Assembly (NCBI GenBank): GCA_013399115.1
Contig: VXAA01001962.1
Coordinates: 7,087-71,086 of the forward strand
Direction of reading: 5' to 3'
From: Anseranas semipalmata
Lineage: Eukaryota; Chordata; Aves; Anseriformes; Anseranatidae
DNA: 64,000 bases
The notes under the pieces are model-generated. The model was not told the DNA's origin and made no database searches. It was given only the letters and a program-made list of their open reading frames with translations. Below, in pieces: positions 33,837 to 47,573 of this stretch. Positions within the stretch are counted from its first letter, which is position 1, and every line of letters begins with the position of its first letter. A program made the translations under genes and the position numbers.

Positions 33837-36800
33837 TGACCCATCCATTTTTACAATGCGGACAAGAACAGCTCATTTTTCAGAGCACAGCCCTGCCTTG
33901 TGCTCTCACTGACACGAGCCCAGCAGATGGCAGATCTGTGCAGCGCTGGCTGGAGCAGGGACAATCTGAGCTTGGAAAGAAGAGGCTGAAACCACTCTTC
34001 TCCCAGTAAAAATAACTCCCCAAAACTCTTCAAAATGTTCAGTGCATTCCTGGGAAAAATGCGTCGGTGTTTCTACCTGAGATGCTGGCTTTAAGGATGG
34101 TAGACATCAGAATGTGCAAAACAGAGAAGCATTTTATGTGATGTGAATGGATGTAGACGTTACTTATTTATTATCATTGTTATTATTTTGTGTAGAACCG
34201 CAGGCAGCTCCTGTGGGAGCTTCATGGGTCCCACGATAACAGGGGTGCACAGGACCCCCCCAGCTTGCAGCAGAGCAGGCAGCCTTCAGGCTGGCCAAGC
34301 GTCAGCAGAGACTTTTCCTATTGAACCCAGGGATTACAAATCTGGCGTTGTGGCAGCAGTGCTGCTTGCTTCATGTCTTCCGAGCTCCTGAAATTTATTA
34401 TTATTATTATTTTTTGCTTTTATTTGCAGCCTCTCCGCCGGTGGAGGAATCGTCAAGGTCGTATTTATATTTATTAGATTCATCGTAACGGCTCCTGGGG
34501 AGTGCTGCTGTGGCACCAGAACAAATCGCAGTGCCAGGAAGGACGGGAGAGTTACCGGAGAGGTACGGAGGAGAGCAGGTGAGCACGCTGCCCCTCCTGT
34601 CCCCTTGTCACAAGACATCAGAGGGGTCTTCATGCTTGGGCATTGTCTCGGTTGGGGACAGCTGGCATGTCCTTGCCCCTCTTTAGTTTTCTCTAGGGTG
34701 TGAACTGATGTGCTTGGAAATCTCGTCTGCAGCAAAAGCTGTGAGGCTGCAAGAAATTTTGGGGTTCCTTAAGGGGGTGAGGTTTGGGAGAGAGGCATAC
34801 CATTTCCAGAAATTCCTGTGTACATGCCCTCACCTTGCCCTATATCTCTCTCCACAGCAGCCTTCAGACTCTCAAAAAAGAGGGGAGCCTCTCCCTGAGA
34901 TCACTGCTTTCTCTTCTCAGGCGTGCTTCTGCCTGTGGGCCAAGTGCCTGGGACTTGTGGGGCTGCTGGCCATGGATTTAGAAGCCAAAATAACTTCCGA
35001 AATGGGGATGAGCCATGCACATGGTTTAGGGCTGTAGTGGGTAGAGGAATGGCACAATATCCAGATCCCCTGATCTGCTCCTCTGCCTGGAGCTCCTGCC
35101 ATCCCCATCTGCCAAGGGAATGAGGGCTCTAAATCTCTTGTGCCTGCTTTTAGTTGTTTATTCTGATTCTCCAAGCAGGCTCCTGGGCTGCTTCACTTGT
35201 ATCTGAGCATCTGGACGAGTTCCCTTGGGGTGGCAGCGGGACGAGGCTCACAGCCACCCTGTGGTCCTGCTGGGACCCTGCCACCTCCCCGTGGCTGGGG
35301 GAGCCGATGGGAGCTTTGGGATGCTGGGATCTCCCGTACAAGGGTGTCCGTGGCAGCTCTTTCCCCTGGGGGGGTTCACAGCCAAGAGGAGACGCTTGAG
35401 GTTTTGGCTTGAAATGCTTGAAGATCAAAGCCTGCCGGCAGACCTTCATCCCAGCAGGCAGTGGGAAGAGGGGTGGGCAGACAAAGAGGCAGCAGATGCA
35501 GTGACCTTTGCATCCTGCGCGAAAGGAAGTTGGAAGTAAAATGCCAGCCCCATCAGGCTGCTTTGCATCCAGATCTGCTGCTTGCTCCTGCTGCTGCGGC
35601 TCTTCAGAGGTGCTGGGAGCCCTCGCTGGCCTTGATCTGCTCCCGCTATTTGTTTCAATTGATTTATTTTTAGATTTGTGGAAAGGAAGAAAGTGATAAA
35701 TAAATAAATAACCTCCCGCTCCCACCCCCAGCATCCCAGATCCTGGCAGGCTCCTTGCAGACTGTCAGCTCTGCAAGGTGATGGAAACCATCTCCACCCG
35801 CCTCTCCCCAGCAGCGCCCAGCAAGCCATCCATCACTCACTGCGCTCAGCCCTGGGAACAGAAGGTCAGCAGCCTGCTTCGGCTTGTCCTGGTAAACTCA
35901 GACACTCGGGTTTGGCTGCTGGGCTGGGCAAGAGCCCCATTTTGGGAAGCTGCGCTGCTCTGTGGATGGTGCTTCAGAGAGGAGCTGGCTTGGAGGACCT
36001 GCTGATTAGGATGGAGAGGGCAAGGCGGGCACGCGTGCGCCCTCTGGTCCACACAGACACATGGGGCTGGTCAGGAGTGGGTGGTGGACCATCCCTCCAG
36101 CATGGGTTGTGCACGGGACAACCTCTGCCTGGACACCCCCTGGTCCTGTGGGGCTGAGGCTGGCACAGCTGCCATCTCCCACTCCTTTCTGCTGGATTTC
36201 TGGGTCGCTCTGCCTGTTCTCCACACCTGCTGCTCCACCTCTTGCTTGACTGTGGCCATGCAGAGCAGCTGCAGGAGGAGGAGGCTGGCTCCACGGAATG
36301 CAATGAAGCTATGGTTGGAGCTGCAGCTTCCACCTTGTGCTGGTGCTGGCTGGAAGAGCCCAGAGCTCTTCCGAGGCAGCGATATTACTTCTCAGGTGTG
36401 TGTCTGTGTTCCAGCATCTCCTTCCATCCACACACTGCACGTGCACTGCCCCCATGAAGCCTGGTGTCTTCCCATGCAGAGCCTGTACATGAGCCCAGGG
36501 GGCTTTAATTGTGGGGGAATTTAGGGGTCTTCTTCCATGGCTAACTGGAGCAGCACAAAGGCATCTCACGCTGGGCAGATGCACAGGTTTTCCTGTAAAT
36601 TCTCCCCATGTGCTCCATCACCACCCAGAGTCTAAGACCTGCCATGCTGGTGGGCAGGACATGGGTTTCTTGTCCCAGGAACCTGGGAAGGGGACACCGA
36701 TTGTCTGGGTCAGGGGGGGCTGCAGCTTTGGGAACGCACCTTGCTTCTCCCACTGGTGTTAGAAACCTTCACTCTCTTTAACCTGGATCACAGCCACTGC

Positions 36801-39800
36801 CACCTGCCTGGTGTTTTTCAAGACCTAACTTCTTGCAGACTGCAGATAAAAAAAAAAAAAGAAAAGAAAAGAAAAAGAAAAAAAAACTACATCTCTGCTT
36901 GCTGGCCTGTAGGAAATAGAGGGCACAGCCCTCTGCAGCAGCTCCTGCCTGCACTGCAGCTCCCGTTGCGTTGCTCTGCACTCACCCGCGGCCAGCGCAC
37001 CGGGTGGGCTTCTGCAGCAGGAGCAGCCCCGATAGCAAGGAAGAACCCGAGCAGGACCCGGGGCGCACAGCAGGGTGATGATAGCAGGTCGCTGTTAAAC
37101 AGGGATGCTTGAAACACCCCGGGGGCAGATATTGTTCTGCCTCATTGAATAGACATGCCTGAGAAGATTTCAATATAAGATACAGCTTGCAGTGCAATCT
37201 CGATTGGTTTTGGTCCAGAACAGAGCCGCAAGGTGCTGCTCATGAATTTTAGGATGTTGCCAGTGTAACAAAGAACAAATGAGTCGATACTAGCAGTAAT
37301 TAGTGCTCATCCTCACCGGAGAGGAGGCAGGCTGCAGGTTGGTCCAGGTACCTGCTGGAGCATCTCTGCTTCATCCATGCAGACAAGGCACGGGGGATGC
37401 AGCAAGGAGCCATAGCAGCTGCCAGGGGACCCTGCCCAGGGGTGCTCTGGGAGCTGGCTGGGGTGGCCCAGTGGCTGCATTTGTGAGCAGAAAGGAAAGG
37501 CGCTGCGAAGGAGGGATGCGAGGGCCATAAATCAGGGACTGCGGATGGCGCGAGTGGCGTTTACGGCTCCCCCAGCGCTGCCAGGGAGCGATGCAGAGCC
37601 TGTGTCCAGCTCGGCTCCCAGAGCATTCTGGCACCTCCTGTCCCCTCCCTGCCACCACTTCTCACCCCAAACCTCCCTTCCTCCACTGGGCAAGGCCACT
37701 TCGTCCTGCAACCCCGGGCAAGGAGCCGTGCCCAGCCCCCTGTCCCTGCCCCGCTCCTCCACTCCTGGTGGAGCTGCTGGAGATGGCTCCTGCAGGGGGA
37801 CCTGTGTGGGGGTGCCTTAAATAAAAGCAGAAGCAGCTCTTGAACTTCTAACTCTGTAGGCACTTGACAGATCCCTATCTCCCCACAAAGGCAGGACTCC
37901 AATCATGTCACGCTGCCCAGCAGATATTTTCTCAGATTTAATAACTTCAAAGAACACCGGTTAACCCCAGGCCACACCTGCAGTGGCCATATACTTCCTA
38001 GAGTTTTGACAGCATCGGACTAATTGCAAGCCTTTCCCTCAGCCAATATTTCTCTAACTTGCTGTGATATCACTTATATCTTGCTAAAATAAAGACGTTC
38101 TTCCAACCATGCAGACAGAGCTGGGTGAAGGAGGGGCCAGCTCCCCTGGGTATATGTGGCACCATGCATAGAAGCCTCGGTTTGCAGAAGCATCAAAGGA
38201 GGAGAACAGGGGAAGAGCAGGAGGACCACATTCTCCAAGCCCAGCTTTTGACCAAGGCCCCTGCAAGCAAGCAGGTGATTTTTGTTTTTTTTTTTAATCT
38301 TCCACTGACTCGGCTTGTAGGATTGTGTTCCCAGGAGAAAAGCACAGCAGCAGCAGTGCATCGGCCCCATCTCCTCCCCATTCTGCTCGGCCGCTATGCT
38401 GTGCTGTGCTGTGCTCCAGCTCATGTCATCTCCTTGCAGAGCACTTGGTTCCGAGCTGGGGTTTGGCCAGGGAAAATCAAAGGATGGCTCAGTGTGGGAA
38501 AATGGGAGACTCCTCAGCCAGAGCACAAGCAGAGAGAGAAGGTTTGAGCCAATTAAGTAGAAATTAGAGGTTGGTGTTGCTTGGAAAGAGTGAAAGAAGG
38601 AGAAACCATTGCATCCTCCCTGAGATTTTCACGTGGCATTGTGTTGAGGTTACTGGAGTTCTGTGCTTCATAGGCCCCTTTAAAACGAAAAAAAAGAGCA
38701 GATGTCATTTTAAAGGGAGAAAATATTGCCCCGAAGCCAGGAAATCCTGAAGTATCATAAGAGAAGGTCAAATGGAAACACTTAAAGAAATGTCAACAGA
38801 TGTCCTGTCACTTTCAGAAAGGTTTCCCCCAGTGTTTTGGACAGAGCTATTTGTCAGATTTGACCTCAGTTTGTAGTTACTAAGGCCTCTCTCCCCTCCC
38901 TTCCTTTTTGGACAAAATTCCCAGCAACCGGAGATGTCACCCAGCTGTGAGGGGCAGCAAAGCCAGCTGAGCACCCCCAGCTCCCTGTCCTGGGCCCACC
39001 GGGCTCCCACCACCAGCTGGAGCTGGTGGCACTCCGGGAAGGACTTCCAGCTCCGCTCTTTCTCCTACTACCCCCAAACACTTTGAAAACTCTCCTCAAG
39101 ACTTTTTCATCTGTTGTTGCCGCCAGGTCATAAAAGGTGCTTTCATGGACAGAGGAAGCAAGTGGAGAACAAATGCTGCAACACAAACGTGTTTTGCTTC
39201 ACACTGCAGTGTGGGAAATTCAGATTTCTCTAGGAAGATGTTATTTTGTTCTCTAAGCCATTCCTGGTTCTGTCTTTGTCTGTGCAAATCACTTAACACA
39301 CCTTGAACACACATCAAGACCACCCCTTCCCAGCCATCTTCCAGAGAGATGCTTTCAACCTGCTTCCACCCTGCACTGTTTTGTTGGGGCACTGGAGCCC
39401 CACTGGTCAAGTGATCATCAGAGCCAGACAGAGAAAAATATCTGTCAATATTTAGATAGCAGAAATGATTTTCCGGGGGCTTTTTGCTCCCCCGGGGCAG
39501 GAAGGCTGTCACGGCCTTGTTCTGTGCAATGCCTCTGCACAAGGAGCAGTCCCCCATGTGAAACCATCATTTTGGAGTTCCCACCATCCTGCTCTGAATG
39601 CAAAATGTCCCCTCCCAAGGGACACTTGTCACCCTGCAAAAAGAAGAGAAGCAGACAGGAAAACATTTTAAAAGATAAAATAAAGCTGGTCGGTCAGGGA
39701 CCCTCTTGGTACTGAGTCAAGATGCATTTTGGATGAGGAGCTGTTTTATAGATGGGCTGCTGTCTGTTCAGACAAGCGTCCTGGAGCGTGAGGGAGTCAA

Positions 39801-42009
39801 TGAGGATGGAGCAGTTCAGTAATGGGTTTTCCTGTGTATCACCACAGCTCCCACAATGTCCAACGAAGCAAATGATTGCATCTGTGGCATCAATCATTTA
39901 GTGTCATTAGACAAGGGGCTCTGCCACAAGATGAGCGTCTCCTGCTTGGAAAATAAGTGGCTCAGCTTTACCTGCATCAGCGGGAGACCCATTATCCTGT
40001 GACAATGGTCTCCAGCTGGCATTATTCCTGCCTGGAGGAAACCAAACCCGCGAGAGCCGTCCTTGTTACCCAGACGTGCTTGTGCAAAGTCCCCCAGCAG
40101 GAGCAGCAGGGAACTCTTCGGGCCGACTGCTCCCCGAGCAGCACAAGGGTGGTGCTGAGCCTTGAAGTCTGGTCCTGTAATATTCGAATTTGAGATGTGC
40201 AGGATGCTGGGTGGCCTGACAGCCTATCTCCAAGCAGGAGAAGAAAAGGGTAGGAGCTGGGTGAAGTTGGTCTCAAGGAGGCAAATCTGAGCCTAAAATG
40301 GACAGGAAGGGATGGACAACAGCACCCCTGCTGTGTGCCAGGCTCATCTCTGGGCAGGACGACCGAAATCCCCGGTCCTGTGAGCAGCAAGCGCTAAATG
40401 CTCCTTTGCTCACTGGTCAAGCCCCCAGAAAGAAACTTTTCTAATTACAGCAGTTGCTGAATGTGGTTAGTAATTATTCACAGCCCTGAAATAATATGTA
40501 CCCGTGATCAGGCAGTCGCCATCCATAAAGGCACGGTCAAAGGCATGAGCTATTATCCGGACATTTGCTCTCCTTGGGAAGCTCATTTCCATACAGAACT
40601 GCACCTTGTGCAATATATCTGCAGGAGCGATCACTGAATGCCTCGGCTGCAGGGAACGGGACCAAAAAAGTGAGTGAAAACTATTGATCTGGCTTTAAGT
40701 GGAGCTGTATCTATTAATCTGGGAACACTAATCACTGGGGCTTGACAAGAACACAAGGTTTCCAATGCTGCATTAACACTCCTCATCCTCTTGGGCAAAG
40801 CCTGAGGACCACGGAGCTGCTTTCATGGCTTGGCTTCGTGGTGAGCACAGAGCTAGGCAGGAGACCCTTGCAGGAGGCTACTATCCCCGCACACACACAT
40901 TATTCCTGGTGTGTGACAACCTAGATAGGAAGGATAATGCGGAAGAGATGGTCCTGGGAAGCCCTGAGGACATTTTTCATCACACGGTTATCCCCATGAG
41001 CCTAGGCTGGATGTGGCATTATTAAAGGTGGGAGCACGGTGGCTTTTTCTCTCCTCAAGGGGATTTATCGTTTTATTATTTTTGTCTTTCAGTAAGCCAA
41101 AAATGACATAACGAAGCTCAAGGCTGACCAGGATGGGGAGCTTCACAGGGATAAAAAAAGCAGCAAAGAAACTCCTTGCTGGTTGAATTTAATTCTGAAA
41201 TTTTTCAGATAGGGTGGGCACTAGAACTCCTTGCGAGCAGCGAGGCGGCTTGAGGATGCAAACTTAAATCTGAGCTGAAGTAACCTGGGAGGAGAGGGGG
41301 AAATGTCCTCCAAACCTGGCTGAAAACTGTTGCTGCCAGAAAGGAAGATGGAAGCAGAGTTCACGCAGTGATGCCTGCGTTGCTGGTGAGAGGCTCAGCT
41401 GACATTTCACTGTTCATTTTTACCCATTTCCCTTTTTTCTCTCTGTTTTCCAGGGGACAGCTGCCTGGGCAGGGCAGTCGAGGGTGGGGAGAGTCATTTC
41501 CCTGCACTAAAATAATGAATCAAAACCAGCTGAAGCAGAAATAGAAGAGGCTAACACAAGCTACGGAGCGACCCCCCCCCAGAAAAACTCCTGGGTGTTT
41601 TCCCTGCTCCCCTGGCAGAAACCCCACCTTGCGGGGTGGTGACTCCTCCGCTTTGGGGTCACGTCCCTCCTCTCTCATGCAAAGACCTCCAAGTGAGCAG
41701 GGGGCCCTTCCCCTTACCTCCCTCGCTGCCGAGGTCAGTGCCAATTGCACAGCATCGGTGTGTGCTCTCCAGAGAGGCAGAAAGGGAGGAATCACGGTGC
41801 ATTGATTTGTCCCTGCCTGCTTGGCTTTGTGATTCACACCCAGTCGCCGGCGTGGTCGATGAAGCAATAAGCCGTTGACAAGCGTATAATAGAGGGACTC
41901 AGCGGGATGTTCACAGCCCTGGGTGCGCCCTGTCCCCAGCAAGTGCTGTTGGTTTCATTCAGTAGGCCGGTGACAAATTCCCAAGAAAGGAATAGACTGA
42001 GATGTTCAG

Positions 42010-42180
42010 TGGCTGTGGTGCTGCCCTCCAGCATATTGGCTGCTCCCCCCATTTGATTTCATCTGCAAACCTGGAGCAAGTACTCTGTCCTCCCCAGGTC
42101 ATTAAAGGTGTTCAACAGGACAGGTCCCAGGACAGATCTCTGAGGCACTCTGCTTGCTGCTGGCTCCAGGCAGAGCCCCG
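42010..42180 (-). mobile_element. CR1 LINE internal fragment (3' part of the RT ORF, reverse orientation)
   Basis: The text from ttcatctgcaaacctgg through ccaggtcattaaaggtgttc to AACAGGACAGGTCCCAGGAC and ctctgaggcactctgcttg follows the reverse complement of the avian CR1 ORF2 3' region. It is old, with many indels. Similarity may continue weakly to about 42.4 kb. No coding capacity remains. Confidence 0.75.
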
Positions 42181-45100
42181 TGTCTGAAACCTGTGTCCAG
42201 ACGTCCTGCCACATAATGGCTCTGTCTCTAGAAAAGACAACAAGAAGCTAGGAGATGTGAAACGAGCCTTGAATAGAAGTGACTCTGCCTTGCCCACCAC
42301 CATACTATCTATTACAGAAGGGCCCAGATGTCCCTCTGACATGAGATGTTGGCAAGACAGCACTATGCATTTTTACCTCTTGACCATGCCAACCAGATGG
42401 GGCAAAGCACTCAAGCCCTTAGCTGTACGGGCAGAATAATTTCTCCACTTTTGCAAGGTTGTTCAGGTGAACTTCAGGTACCTTCCTCAAGGTACCGATG
42501 CATTTTCAAGCCTGAAGGAGTCCCTCTCCCAAGATGAGATGTACATTCGTCATGCATTTTTCATAAAACCTATCTATATTCATTAATTGGTTGATATGTC
42601 CTAGTTGCCAAAGAATAGAGAGCTCAAGGGATTTGGCAAGGACTCTTCAGCTTTAAAGTCTGTGGTTCCTTCCCTAGCTCAGCAATGGCTGGGAGAGGAG
42701 AGCAGTGAACAGCATGAAAAGCTTTGCTTGTTGTTGCCTCTTTGTAATAAACATCCTTCCTCTGAGAGCTAAGAGGTGATGGTCCGTAAGAGGCCAGCCC
42801 TCACCTCTTACGAGGGAAGTGGCCCCTGCCATACTGGGGCTGATAAATATGACAATTCATATCCTATTTATTTTACAACAAAGAGAGTGCTTAGTATGAT
42901 CTAGAGATCAAAGTATTTTAGTGTGTGACTAAAAAATCCAGTGTTTCTAATAATCCCAAAATAGATTTCCTTGGGTAGTGGCTGCAAGCTGCTACTCCCA
43001 CCCAGCTCATCATACTAATGGGTAAGTGTCAAGTCAAGGAGGAAGAGCTGTGATTTAGCTGGAAAGTTAATGAGAAAGTAGGAGGTGTGGCTGGTTGTGT
43101 GCGTGTGTTTTTTTTTTTCTTCCTTGCTCTGGACAAAAATCTCATTTCACTTACGCTGCGCTTTGTCATTACCAAAGATGTGATGCATTTTCAGGAAAGA
43201 ACCTATCCCGTGCACATACCTACTTCTTTCTGTCCAGCTTTTTCTTCTTGCTTTTTCACAGAATCACAGACTTCTGTGAAACAAGCTGTGGCCGAGCTGA
43301 AGACCAGCACTCTCCCATCCTCTCCAGCCGAGCAGCAGCTCAGGGCCATCGGCACCTGTCCTCAGCCACCCCTGAGAGCCATTTGTCTCGTGCTTTTGCA
43401 AGCGTGAAATTCAAGGTGGCAGCTTGACGTGCAGCAGCGGGAGGGAACGGCCTCCCTCCCTCCCTCCCTGCTGGCACATGTCCTCTCTTCCAGGAGGCCT
43501 GGAGAAGCCATCGCGGCTGTGCCTCTGGTCCTTCTGGCCATGCCTCACTTCCAGTTCCACCATGCAGCCTGCCCGCCGGCCCCTTGCCTTGCCTGCACGT
43601 CCCCGGTGGGGAATTCCTGCCAACAGGCTCTGCCGTGCACGTTGGCTCTGGTCTCCAGCACCTGCACCGCAGCTGGGCTGCGGGACCCCTCCGAGCTCCC
43701 CTTTTCCATTCCTCAACCAGGCCAGAGCAGCGCTGCCCAAACCATTGCTATTGGTGCGTTTGCCCAACTTCTTCACATTTCCCACAGGCTCCTCCAGATC
43801 TTGGGTTTATGTGCCGGCCTGGCAGGGAGGTCATCATGATCCTTTCTACAATGGGGCTCTGCAGGGTCTTCGCACGGAGCTCTGACCAGAGCACGAACCA
43901 CTGCTGCTGCCCTCCGCCTCCCTGCGTGTTTTTGGAAGGTGTTGCACATCTCCCCGAGGGACAGGACAGCTGGAGCATGGGGCGGGCACAGCGGGAACCA
44001 CGTGAAGGGGATGGACCTCAGCACCTCTGGGATACACAAGCCAGTGGCCCAGTCCTCCCATCAGGATCAGACCCAGCCCTGCCCCAGCTGGGCGAGTGGG
44101 GAAGGGCAGGGACGAGCTGAAGACTAAGGGATGGGGATGGGTCTCCTTCGGTTTAGCCCTGCAGCCAGCCAGCAGTGACATGACACTTCTTTTTTTGAGG
44201 TGAAGGATACTTAGAGAATAGAAGGAGGGATTTTGTTTTCTAAATACCTATAATATAAATAATTCTGCAGTCAAGCATTCTTTTATCCTCCTTTCAGTTC
44301 TTTATGATCCTTTGGGACTCTAATCATAGTCCCCAAACTGACTTCAGCCTCCTGACCCTAACCTGGGGATGCCTGCTAGCTCCCAGGTGATTTCTACCAG
44401 CCCAGACCCAAATATTAGCCTTCAGAACCCCTGCACCTCTCACTATAGTCCTTGCCATGGGAAGTCTAAGACCTGACTTGGGTCCACTCCAAGATCTGGT
44501 CACCTGTGGCTGCAGCTCTTTCAAAACACCGCCAGTGCTTGGTTCCCCAAAGGGCTGTTTGCCTCAAAGAGTCCCGAGGTCTTGCTGTTTGGCAGTAATT
44601 GCTTGTTCTGGCCAGAAATGGATTTTTCCAGGAACTATCACTGAAGTTCACACTTCCTGGGCACAGCTCACAAGAGCAGATTCGTGGCCAGAGGTGACAC
44701 CGCACAGGAGCCCGTTGCACTGTAGGTCTGACGAGTGGCAGCTCCCCACTTCCCAAGGGGGCCTCCGAGCATGGAGGGACCGGGCAGGGTGGCTTTGCCC
44801 ACCCCAGCTGCTGCTGGGACCAGGCTTGCAGGGGGAAGCAGCGGTTTGGCCAGGAGCAGCGCACACGAGGTGGGGATGGCTTTGTTGTGGCTGCACAGGA
44901 TGTCCCTGCCCATGGGACCGGCTCCCGGCTCCGCGAGGCGCGAGGGATGGAGGAGCGCGGCTGCTATTTATATCCTGGGGAGCGGCTGGATTAAACCGAC
45001 GGAGGAAATGTGGCGTGAAAGCCTCTCTCTTCTTCATGCACTATTTAGGGATCCAGGGCTGCAAAGCGTCAGCCCTTTGGGTTTCTATTTCCCAGCCGCT

Positions 45101-46453
45101 GGTGGCTTTGGAGAAAATGCTGGGGAGTGGGAAGAATGCGGTGACTGTGCCCGAGCAGCAGTGCGTCACCCTGGGTCAGCACAGCCCCTGGTTGCTGGGG
45201 GTGCCAGGACACCCTGCAGCTCCCATGGCCCCCCCTTTTTTCTCCCCACGTGTAAAAGTTGAGGGGGTTTGTGTCTGATTGACTGCATTCATTTCTTGGG
45301 GGTGCGGACATCGTCCTGCGCCCAGCACAGCGGCACCTGGGTGATGCACAGCAGAGTTTCTAGAAAGAGCTCCCACAAACTCTCTTTTTGTTCACCAGGG
45401 AGCAGGGTCTCTGAAAATCAGGCGCCTCCAAGTATCCCAAGCTGGGTTCCCAAAAATGCAGCCCTGGGAATCCCCAGACCCTCTGCAAACCGTGGCCCCG
45501 TACTTTGCCCCGCTTCAGGCCAGACTCTGCTGTGACCTCCACCAGCACCAAGCCCAGGACTTCCCCAAACCCAGGACTTCCCCAGCCAAGAGAGACTTCG
45601 AGAGGCTTTGTCAGTGGTGTCTTATGGATCCTATTGCTTTACTGCAACGTGGGAAACTGCTTGCTTCTGTTTGCATATATTAGTTCTGTGATGAGTTGCA
45701 CTGCTCTTTTTATTTTTTTTCCCTGCTGCTCCTGTTCATAGCTGAAGTAGGAAGCTGTCTCTTTTGATTTACGTACCCTCTTTGTGTGGGGCAGAGCTCA
45801 TGATTTAAAAAAACATCTGCTTAGAGATTTCTCTGCCTCATTTTGCTTTCGCCCTGGGTTGTGGTCAGTGTTTAAGAGGTCGGGGGGGAGAGACCTTCCC
45901 CTGCCCCATGCCCTACACTGCAACTGCTCAGCAGGGCATCAATTAGCGCGAATCCTCAAGTTCAACAACATAATACCCACGCAATTTCCAGAGCGCTGCT
46001 TTTTCCGGAGGTTTTTGTTTCAAAGGCATTCCTCTGCGGTCAGAAGAAATGCTACAAAAACATGAGATGCAAGCGCTCGCTTCTTGTTTGCTCTCATTTC
46101 TCTGTGCCTTGTTCACTGTGAGGTCTCCAGGGAGTCGGTGGAAAGAGATGAAAAGAGAGCAGCAAGCATTTGCTGGGGATGGGGACAGCCTGGGAGGTGC
46201 TGTCTTTACAGCTTTTTTTTTTTTTTCTTGTTTGTTTTTAATGCTTCTCACCAGTTTTTCCTGCATTGCACGGGACTTGTTGTTTTGCGGAGGAAGGCGC
46301 TGCACTATTTGTGCAGGAAGAGTTCAATCCTGCATGAAACCCTGAGCTGGGAGGGTCCCAGGGGAAGGCAATAGCCTGTCCTCCAGCCGCTTGCAGGCAA
46401 GCTGTGTGCCATGGGCACGGCCCTGGGTGTGCGCTCCTGGTGCCACTGGCTTG

Positions 46454-46540
46454 ATCACAGAATCACAGAATATCCCGAGTTGGAAGGGACCCATAAGGAT
46501 CATCGAGTCCAACTCCTGATGCCTCCCAGGTCCACCTGGG
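46454..46540 (-). mobile_element. CR1 LINE 3'-end fragment (reverse orientation)
   Basis: ATCACAGAATCACAGAATAT, then gttggaagggaccc, then aaggatcatcgagtccaactcctg is the textbook reverse complement of the CR1 3' terminus, including the 8-bp tail repeat. It is better preserved than the other CR1 pieces here, so younger. Confidence 0.92.
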
Positions 46541-47562
46541 AGCACCTCTGAAGGGCACCTACGGACTGAGTTGATAAAGATAGTTTAATGGGATGGATTA
46601 CCTCTCTCCTGATGCCCCCTCTGCGTGGCAGTGCAGCTTTGCCCAGCACCTCTCAGCAGTAGGAGCCACAGCTCTTTCAGCCCAGCGCTTGCTCTGCCGC
46701 CCCGGGTGGTGTCACGGTCCCGGCCACCCCACGGCCCGGTCCCCCCATCCTCTCCAGGCACCCCTCCTGCCCTGCTCCGCTTCCCCGGTGCCTGTTTGAG
46801 GTCAGTGGGAGCCTGTGACCGCATCCACCAGCACCACCCGTGTCATGCTCCTGCTGCTCGCCTGTGTCTCCCCGGCTGAGTTTTCTCTCTGCCTGGGTCA
46901 TTCCTGCAAAAAAACCACCTCTGTCTTCTTCCCATCTGCCCAAAGGTTTCTCTGTAGGGCTCAGCTTTTGTTCCTGCCTCCGCCATCTGCTCCGTCCCGC
47001 TGCCATCGCGCCTTCCCTCCAGAGAGCTGAGAGCAGAGCCCGGGCTCCTGGCTGCCGGCCGCCTCCTGGCACGCTCGGGCTTTTGCTTTGCTCAGGGCTC
47101 CAACGCAGAGATTTCCTGTTTCAGCATTTACCAAACAGCTTCAGAGGCTTGCTTTGCAAAAAGTTTTGATATTTCCTCTTTTATCTAACCAAATGTCAAA
47201 GTACTGTAATTTTCCAGGAGGCAGGAATTCTGTCTTTCTACCAATCTTTAAGCCCAGTGGTTTCAGGGCTAATACAGAGCTTTGTGGGTTTATCTGTGGA
47301 AACGCTTGACTCCTGGTCTCAGTTTTTCTGCCAAGCAGGCAATTCTTTATTGCTTTTGTTTCTGTTCTGTTTTCTCCGGAGGATGGGGCGAGCTGTTGCC
47401 ACCAAGGCCTGAGATGCTTTATGGGTTCTTCAACGCCACCTGTGCACAGCTGGAGCCCAAAGTGGGCACAAGCCCAGGTGATTGCAAACAGAAATCAGAG
47501 GTGCAAATAAAAAAAATTCCTGCTATTCTTAATAAGCACAGAGTTATAACAAACAGTAGTAT

Positions 47563-47573
47563 CACTTTAAGTG
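47563..47573. promoter_or_regulatory. Palindromic CACTTTAAGTG (NKX2-type half sites)
   Basis: CACTT and AAGTG half sites face each other inside the AT-rich 47.5 kb island. Each arm resembles the NKX2 TYAAGTG core. Confidence 0.3.

Larger units (their letters stand above)
33776..46453. other. Intergenic interval, middle part
   Basis: No gene is supportable. Simple repeats: ATT units near 34398-34413, (TAAA)n near 35697-35711, A-rich (AAAAG)n at 36848-36886, (TGTGC)n near 38399-38414, (CCCT)n near 43452-43471. The 40.42-40.76 kb part is CpG-poor, repeat-free and AT-richer than its surroundings, and is a candidate conserved non-coding element. Confidence 0.6.

Noticed and set aside
43252..43275. 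CACAGAATCACAGA resembling the CR1 tail
   Set aside because: Only the 8-bp tail-like motif is present; the adjoining CR1 3' sequence is missing.
44457..45278. 273-codon plus-strand open frame in the intergenic interval
   Set aside because: Biased composition from GC-rich DNA; competing frames on both strands, no domain.
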